From positions 1 to 55,772 of IMG/VR virus record IMGVR_UViG_3300029448_000049: a stretch of 55,772 bases of DNA. One strand, 5' to 3'. The notes beneath the pieces are model-generated. The model was not told where the DNA came from. It saw only the letters and a program-made list of their open reading frames with translations, and searched no databases. A program made the position numbers and the translations under genes. Each line of letters opens with the position of its first letter. Position 1 is the stretch's first letter. Source of the DNA: a virus. Below are positions 50,701 to 55,772 of the stretch, one piece after another.

Positions 50701-51803
50701 AACAAACTTTAAAAGAATTAAATAGAAAATTGTCTGTAAATGATGAATATGATGTAGTAGTAGATTATGACCATGATTCACAATATTTTAATATGAAAGC
50801 AAGAGCTAGAATAAGTGGTGCAGCATATAATGGTACTGCTACAGATTTAAGTGCTGGTAGTGGTGCTGAATTTGGATCTTCAGCTTTATTTGCATTTAGC
50901 TCTACTAATGCAACAGATGGTGGTGGTATAAATGATTCTAATGTAACTAATTGGTCAAATTCTGGAATGGATACAGGAGTTACAAGTGATACTTGCGTTT
51001 TTCATGTATTAGCAAATAGAAATAGTGAAACTAGCAAAGGTGTTATGTATACTACTAAAGTTACTTTGAAAAAGAAAACTGCAGACCCTTCAGAAGGTAT
51101 TACAACTCTAACTTCTACATATGTTGTTGGAGAACATGGAAAATATGAAAAAAATAGAATTGGTACTGGATTTAACTATGGAGATGATAATGGTGGTGCT
51201 AATGCAGCTAATACAGAAAATTTAGTAATTAATCTTAGAGAATTTTTAGTATCTAACCCTATGCAAGATCAGTTTGGTAAAGAAGTATTTTTAGATGAGT
51301 TTTTTACTATAAGTGCTACTTCAGGGTCAGGAGTAAACGAAACTTTTAGTCTTACTCCATTATCTGAAGCTACTGAAGATTTTGATGAAATTATTGTAGA
51401 TTCAGAAACTTACAATAGTTCTGGTGGAAAAATATCTGTTTGGTCAAATGTATCTAATAATATACTTACTGATGCACAATGGGTATCAAAAGATTTTGAT
51501 TTTGGACAGCCTAATGTTAGAAAAAAAGTTTACAGAGGTTATATTACATACAAAGGTGATGCAGGTATAAAAATATATTATAAAGTTAATCAAGCAGGTA
51601 GTTGGACATCTTGTACTATAAAAGATGATGCTAATAATCAACTAGATCAGTCTACCCAATTTACAAGAGAAGAATTTAATTTTACTTCAGGAACAACAAG
51701 TAGCATATTTTCAATTGCAATAAAACTTGAATCAACTTCTTTAATTAAAGATTTTAGTGTTAATGATATAACTTTAGTTTATAGAACAAAAAGTATAAGA
51801 TAA
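47781..51803 (+). CDS. Large tail structural protein, 1,340 aa
   Basis: TAATG-coupled start (MPKATLNINDFSGGIVTNKN). It is beta-rich throughout, with Gly/Asn/Ser loops and no transmembrane helix. The N-terminal NDFSGGI and residues 620-720 (VNKFDILPITNFLDVV, FLENTFKGMGVENPAR) resemble beta-propeller-like or nozzle domains of short-tail phages. Its stop overlaps the fibre ATG, so it is probably the tail tip or nozzle to which the fibre binds. Exact family is not recalled. Confidence 0.65.
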   Translation: MPKATLNINDFSGGIVTNKNPRDIQVNEAQESNGFVNNNPGELKLSSGFVRAHGFENNEGGYEQELLSQGMINSWAVQPEYGFRKFIMVKFISSSGGYTTVECVGLSSFTSNDNSGLQIINHGLTTGLRAVKVRPSASSTNVSCRITKVSDTQFKVKDSFDITVDAAKDFALLAIEASYDSSGIAGSNFAPAQTSPSNNNYIIKTYNQGIFGFYNVGLFGAGFYGEIDRNAYPGPHGEDPWLFDTQYLWDWQQKGGSASVPFSTTPVVDAFYDNGHFRVLLKPGEKWKFGHCRRPVSYIHFNDKVYFSNDVTEVQLANYASSAVTDVGSLRITEGWYPLRSHILSPIEYKVESNSGDPEYDANYGDVAEAFTNSGTAPLNTYSGRDAAAGFLASQPADASSLEFFGGRGDKRYGPALPHRYVVAIGTGAGDEQVEGDWQFKTGEHKKIALGISYVYDDIEFTRQLESTINPLEAGFHENTIDSNGRWEFGVNESDSSASLQYWVYADGTDNNDSVVADNTALNISVVANKGAPNSLPLEEPQIDDCGLMPDTGLVGSWAVGEQRGSGYNSGNSNRLVMNPRIVGLNVWLTGTDGETLEDPFWLATFDFEHNKKAVSHDGIEGDGWNRVSPDSDAVANNVFGQTITGIKKIPNVTYKVKNGYSHKTVTQAWYTTSAVVNRRLYAGNVSYFDFPIEKIRDVSENKKITHKPDRILVSPVNKFDILPITNFLDVVTEDGQDIVKLIGFGQKLLIYKNNDLFVVDASGEFEFLENTFKGMGVENPARVTQTPDFIFWLNKRGIYAYGKDGTVLDIIKETMGVEKWKNHFSPSSHISYDPEEGQLIVHCKDVNEQQKDKRVILLNVENGSIFFKRTPCIDLIDYFSPGLIINNKLFITGSNSNNTHEDFTIYQNDGYVTRGSSEGGAKFKLGNADGAALNAIGDNLNYLLLRKGSAWVVINTEILSGLGTQQDSLKTAKQTLKELNRKLSVNDEYDVVVDYDHDSQYFNMKARARISGAAYNGTATDLSAGSGAEFGSSALFAFSSTNATDGGGINDSNVTNWSNSGMDTGVTSDTCVFHVLANRNSETSKGVMYTTKVTLKKKTADPSEGITTLTSTYVVGEHGKYEKNRIGTGFNYGDDNGGANAANTENLVINLREFLVSNPMQDQFGKEVFLDEFFTISATSGSGVNETFSLTPLSEATEDFDEIIVDSETYNSSGGKISVWSNVSNNILTDAQWVSKDFDFGQPNVRKKVYRGYITYKGDAGIKIYYKVNQAGSWTSCTIKDDANNQLDQSTQFTREEFNFTSGTTSSIFSIAIKLESTSLIKDFSVNDITLVYRTKSIR

Positions 51804-54800
51804 TGATTTTTGATCCAAGGAAAAGAGACAGGAAACGTCCTAATATTGGGTTACCCTCTAATTCTAATGGAAGTGATGGAGATATTGAATTATACTTGAC
51901 CCCAAAGGGATTAGCGTTATACGGAAAATTTAATGGTGAATGGTATCCTTTTGCAGAAGCTCAAGAAAAGGGTATAGTTAACAAAGATATAAAGTCTTTT
52001 ATAGAAGTTAAAAACTCTCTATCTATTAAAAATCAAGGTGTTCTAAAACTTTTTAACAGTGCTAATAAATACTTTAGTTCTTTTAAAAACTCTGATTCTG
52101 CTACTGAAAATATAGAATACACATTGCCTGTAACAGGGTATAGTGATGCAGGTATGTATTTATCTGTTGGTGCTACTAACAGATTAGCATGGAAACCTGT
52201 TGGAGATGTTTTAACTGATTTAGGTATAACTGGCGCTGAAATATTAGACTGGACATCTGATCAAGGTAGTAGTAATATACATGCTAGTAATTTTGTAAAT
52301 CTAACTCCTTCAGGAACTCTTAATATTTCAACTGGCACTTTAACTACTTCTGCAGCTCAAAATAAATCAATAGTTGAAGGTGTTGGAGCTAATACTGATA
52401 TAGGCGCTTATGAATTTAGAGCACAAACTTTTCAGTCTGATGCTACTACTATTTCTGGATCATCCCCCTTTACAGTAGCTTCTACAATTAAAGTTGCAAA
52501 TTTAAATGCAGATAAACTAGATGGAGCTGATTTAATAGATGAAGATGATATGTCTTCTAATAGTGCTACTAAAATACCTACACAACAATCAGTAAAAGCA
52601 TATGTAGATACTGAAGTTTCAGGATTAGTAGACTCTGCACCAGGTGCTTTAGACACACTTAATGAACTTGCTGCTGCACTTGGCGATGATGCAAGTTTTG
52701 CTACTACAGTTACTAACAGTATAGCAACCAAAGTATCATTAACAGGTATAGAAACACTTACGGGAAGAAAAACAATTAATACTTCATTCCCACAACTTTC
52801 ATTTACAGATGATAGTAATACTGATTATGTTCAAATAGGTTTAAGTGGTAACACATATTATCACAAAACATCAGATACAGGTATTAATTTTGGTTGGAGA
52901 GATAATAGTAATAATGATGTATTAAGTATTGATACAAGTGCTAAGACCCTTACAATAGGCGAAAGTGCACAAGAAACTTATGCTTTAAAAGTAGGCGATA
53001 ATGGTAGAATGAATATGCCTCAAAGAGGATTAGAGTTTGAAAATGCTCATGGGTATTTTAGTCCATTAGGTGATATGCACATGCCTTTATATATTAATGT
53101 TACTCAAACAGATTTAATAAGATTTCAAACACCAATTACTTGGGAGTATTATGATTATTCAGGAAGTGCTTGGGTAGATGATAGCAGTAATGTTAGTAAT
53201 TTACAGAATATGCTTGACGGTAGGAGAGGAACAAATTATGCAGTTTCTAATACTAAAAGAAAATTTAGATTTGTAATACAAAGGTCAAGTAGTTGGGCAG
53301 ATGACCATTTATTCTATATAGAGAATACTTGGAGTTCTATTGGAACTTGGACATCAAGTGCTTCAGGAGGTGGAAGTTTAACACCTACAATGGTAGTAGA
53401 AAGATTAGATGGAAGTTTTGATGCAAGTGATGATAGTAATAATGATTGGACTACTAATAGTGGTATTACTACAGACTGGCATACAACAGGAATATGGAAT
53501 GCTTTTGGATTGGGTATGTATTACTCAACAGGTATGCACAATACAGAAACTCATATAAGAATTACAGTAACTTTTCCTGAATATGCAGATGCAAGTAAAG
53601 AAATCAATATTAAAAATATTGGAGTAATGTCCTCTTATTCAAGTCAAAATACTAATCAAGATGCTTTTGTTCAAGATTTTAACAGAAATTTAACAGGTTA
53701 TGGTAGCATAAGTATACCAACAGGAGATACTTATAAAATAAATGCAACCACAGTTTTAAGTGGTAATGGATTAGGTAGTGGTATAATAAATTCATCACTT
53801 ACAAGTTTAGGAACAATATCAACAGGAGTATGGCAAGGAACTGCAATAGCAAGTGCATACTTAGATAGTGATACTGCACATTTATCAGGTACTCAAACAT
53901 TTAGTGGAGCTAAGACATTTAGTAGTCCTGTTACAATTCATACTAGTTCAGATGCTATGTTTAACCTTAAAACAGCTGATGGTTGGGCATATATGCAATT
54001 CTTAGAAAATGACGGAACAAGACGAGCATATATTGGTATGGATGCAGATTTAGATAGACTTATTCTTAATGCTACTGAAAATGGTGCTAATGAAATAGAA
54101 ATAAATACTACAACGGTAGATATAAATGCAAATGTTGATATAAGTGGAACTATTACAAATGCAGAATGGAATGGCGATGTAATAGCAAGTGCATATTTAG
54201 ATAGTGATACTGCTCATTTAACAACTACACAAACATTTAGTGGAGCAAAGACATTTGGTGCTGATACTACATTTAGTGGGCATATTATATTAGATGCAGA
54301 TAATAAAATTAAGAGTGATACATCAGGAACTTGGAACTTTATAGAGTTTGATGATGATTCAGGTAGTCCGGGAAACCAAACATTAATAAGCAGTGTAACA
54401 AATGTTGCTGCAATAGTAGATGGCAATAATAATGGAACAGGACACTTTGAAGTATTAAAAGGTGGAACAGATGCTACTGCTACTGAATTATTTAGAATAG
54501 AAAATGATGGTGATGCAGTATTTACAGGTAATTTATCTGTAGGAGATAACAATATTACCAATGTAGGCGATATAGCATTAGATACAATAAGTTCAGACGC
54601 AGGTACATCAATAGGTGTAACATTAGGAACAGATGCAGGAGATGATTTTAATGTAGGTAGTGGTAAACTAGTTGTAGAAGGCGATACAGGCGAAGTTGGT
54701 ATAGGTACTGCAAGTCCTACAGCAACATTACATATTTCAGATGCAAGTAATAGTGGAGTAACTTCACTTAGTCTTAATAATAGAGTAAAAGTAAGAGGAG

Positions 54801-55772
54801 ATGGAGTAGTATATTGGGGTTCTGCTGCTGCTCACGGTACTTTAAGTTGGGACAGTGGTAAAACATTAATATATTCTCAAGGAACAAATGATTTACAAAT
54901 ATCAGCAGGTAATGCGCATACAGACCATATTTATATTGATGGTAGTGGAAGCACTAATGATGGGTGTGTAGGTATAGGTACTAATAGTCCAAGTTGGAAA
55001 TTGCACGTATCAGGGTCTCTTTATGCTACAAGTACGTTTAGAACCAATGGAGTTATATTACAACAAGAAAGAGCTGCTGCTTCTGGAAGTTACGCTACTT
55101 TAGGGCAGATTTGGACTAAAAATGATGCACCAAATAATCTATACTTTACTGATGATGCAGGTACTGATATTGCTATAACTAATAATGGTGCTTTGGCTAA
55201 TGCTCCTACAGCAACAGTTGCTACAACTGTAACTATTACAGATAATGAGAATACGAATGAAGAAAATGCTGTTATATTTACTGCAGGTGGAGATGTTGAC
55301 GGTGGCAATGTTGGATTAGAATCTGATGGAGACTTAACTTACAATCCTTCTACTGGAACATTAAGCAGTACAGCTCTACATATTAAAAACACAACAGCTT
55401 ATACTTTAGGAGAAGATGATTATAGTACTGATAGTATAGCGTTATATGGTTCTGCATCAAGTAATAATGGTGCATATTTTGGAGGTATTACTTGGCATAA
55501 TGACAGTAGAAGAAGGGCTGGAATATCTTCGGTAATGGAAAGTACAGATGCAGATTTTGTAGGTCTTGCATTTCATACTCAAGGTACTGATGGTTCAGGA
55601 GGTTATTCTGAGTCAATGAGAATTAGCAGGGAAGGTAAGGTAGGTATAGGTACTACAAGTCCTACTACTACACTTGACGTAGATGGTACTGTATCATATA
55701 AACATACTGCATTTACTACGGCAGGACCTACAGACAATGTAGACGTATCAGATACTACAGTATTAGAAGTAG
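51803..55772 (+). CDS. Tail fibre protein, N-terminal part (3' end cut by window end)
   Basis: ATG overlaps the tail gene stop (TAATG). The frame MIFDPRKRDRKRPNIGLPSN stays open to the window end (1,323 codons). Residues up to about 300 include the anchoring part, then long beta repeats with DKLDGADLIDEDDMSSNSAT, IPTQQSVKAYVDTEV and many VGIGTxSP modules. The segment NAPTATVATTVTITDNE is shared with the left end of the window. The total fibre would be 1,932 residues if the ends are joined through the repeat. Start choice relies on the coupling. Confidence 0.9.
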   Translation, partial: MIFDPRKRDRKRPNIGLPSNSNGSDGDIELYLTPKGLALYGKFNGEWYPFAEAQEKGIVNKDIKSFIEVKNSLSIKNQGVLKLFNSANKYFSSFKNSDSATENIEYTLPVTGYSDAGMYLSVGATNRLAWKPVGDVLTDLGITGAEILDWTSDQGSSNIHASNFVNLTPSGTLNISTGTLTTSAAQNKSIVEGVGANTDIGAYEFRAQTFQSDATTISGSSPFTVASTIKVANLNADKLDGADLIDEDDMSSNSATKIPTQQSVKAYVDTEVSGLVDSAPGALDTLNELAAALGDDASFATTVTNSIATKVSLTGIETLTGRKTINTSFPQLSFTDDSNTDYVQIGLSGNTYYHKTSDTGINFGWRDNSNNDVLSIDTSAKTLTIGESAQETYALKVGDNGRMNMPQRGLEFENAHGYFSPLGDMHMPLYINVTQTDLIRFQTPITWEYYDYSGSAWVDDSSNVSNLQNMLDGRRGTNYAVSNTKRKFRFVIQRSSSWADDHLFYIENTWSSIGTWTSSASGGGSLTPTMVVERLDGSFDASDDSNNDWTTNSGITTDWHTTGIWNAFGLGMYYSTGMHNTETHIRITVTFPEYADASKEINIKNIGVMSSYSSQNTNQDAFVQDFNRNLTGYGSISIPTGDTYKINATTVLSGNGLGSGIINSSLTSLGTISTGVWQGTAIASAYLDSDTAHLSGTQTFSGAKTFSSPVTIHTSSDAMFNLKTADGWAYMQFLENDGTRRAYIGMDADLDRLILNATENGANEIEINTTTVDINANVDISGTITNAEWNGDVIASAYLDSDTAHLTTTQTFSGAKTFGADTTFSGHIILDADNKIKSDTSGTWNFIEFDDDSGSPGNQTLISSVTNVAAIVDGNNNGTGHFEVLKGGTDATATELFRIENDGDAVFTGNLSVGDNNITNVGDIALDTISSDAGTSIGVTLGTDAGDDFNVGSGKLVVEGDTGEVGIGTASPTATLHISDASNSGVTSLSLNNRVKVRGDGVVYWGSAAAHGTLSWDSGKTLIYSQGTNDLQISAGNAHTDHIYIDGSGSTNDGCVGIGTNSPSWKLHVSGSLYATSTFRTNGVILQQERAAASGSYATLGQIWTKNDAPNNLYFTDDAGTDIAITNNGALANAPTATVATTVTITDNENTNEENAVIFTAGGDVDGGNVGLESDGDLTYNPSTGTLSSTALHIKNTTAYTLGEDDYSTDSIALYGSASSNNGAYFGGITWHNDSRRRAGISSVMESTDADFVGLAFHTQGTDGSGGYSESMRISREGKVGIGTTSPTTTLDVDGTVSYKHTAFTTAGPTDNVDVSDTTVLEV
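55162..55248. repeat. 87-bp direct repeat, right copy (in tail fibre gene)
   Basis: Identical to bases 1-87, then diverging to a related module. Frame in this copy places base 55162 at codon position three, as base 1 is in the left copy, so a join through the repeat keeps the frame. Confidence 0.95.

Noticed and set aside
1-55772. Diversity-generating retroelement for the fibre
   Set aside because: No reverse transcriptase gene or template repeat pair with adenine-specific differences was seen.
1-55772. Integrase, CRISPR array or insertion sequence
   Set aside because: No recombinase motif, direct-repeat array or transposase frame found by reading all large frames.

Overview
The window is most of the genome of a tailed bacteriophage. 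It carries terminase small and large subunits, a P22-type portal, scaffold, major capsid protein, tail and fibre proteins, giant ejection-type proteins and a lysis cassette. Short-tailed (podovirus-like) morphology is inferred from the lack of a recognisable tape measure, sheath or tail tube and from the very large internal-virion-like proteins. DNA is AT-rich except in short patches. The small basic protein at 47008 and the low GC recall phages of low-GC marine bacteria, but the host cannot be fixed from the sequence. I found no integrase, tRNA, CRISPR, DNA polymerase or RNA polymerase. TGA acts as a normal stop in several coupled genes.

Layout. Plus strand, 31531 to the right end and then, apparently through a broken tail-fibre gene, 1 to 18079: small acidic protein, TerS, a cysteine-peptidase-like protein, TerL, a disordered Arg/Asn-rich protein, a tiny gene interrupted by TGA, portal, scaffold, capsid, decoration-like and connector-like proteins, GH24 lysozyme and holin-like proteins, a metallophosphoesterase, a 1,340-aa tail protein, the fibre, then four accessory proteins and two ejection-like proteins (2,991 and 884 aa). 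Minus strand, 31349 down to 18069: early/replication region with many small genes, a primase-helicase (AEP type), an SSB-like protein, an ERF annealase, a PD-(D/E)xK nuclease, a DUF1287 hydrolase and a zinc-finger/UVR protein.

The most unusual content is 23372-27858: a 72-residue ubiquitin-like protein ending GG-DQ, a 457-aa protein with a possible E2-like Cys motif, a radical SAM enzyme, a ribbon-helix-helix-like protein, a JAB/JAMM peptidase with a complete metal motif, and a ThiF/E1-like enzyme. Together they look like a phage-borne ubiquitin-like activation, conjugation and removal pathway.

The minus-strand genes are packed into translationally coupled clusters (ATGA/TAATG overlaps). Nearly every boundary between clusters carries an inverted-repeat element able to form a closed RNA stem, so the elements look like a repeated regulatory or RNA-processing device. 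The three parts of the ubiquitin-like locus are separated by two of them.

The two window ends share an exact 87-bp repeat inside the fibre gene. Joining the ends directly breaks the frame, while joining through the repeat keeps it, so the contig was probably cut at a fibre repeat. No gene-free stretch exceeds 300 bases.
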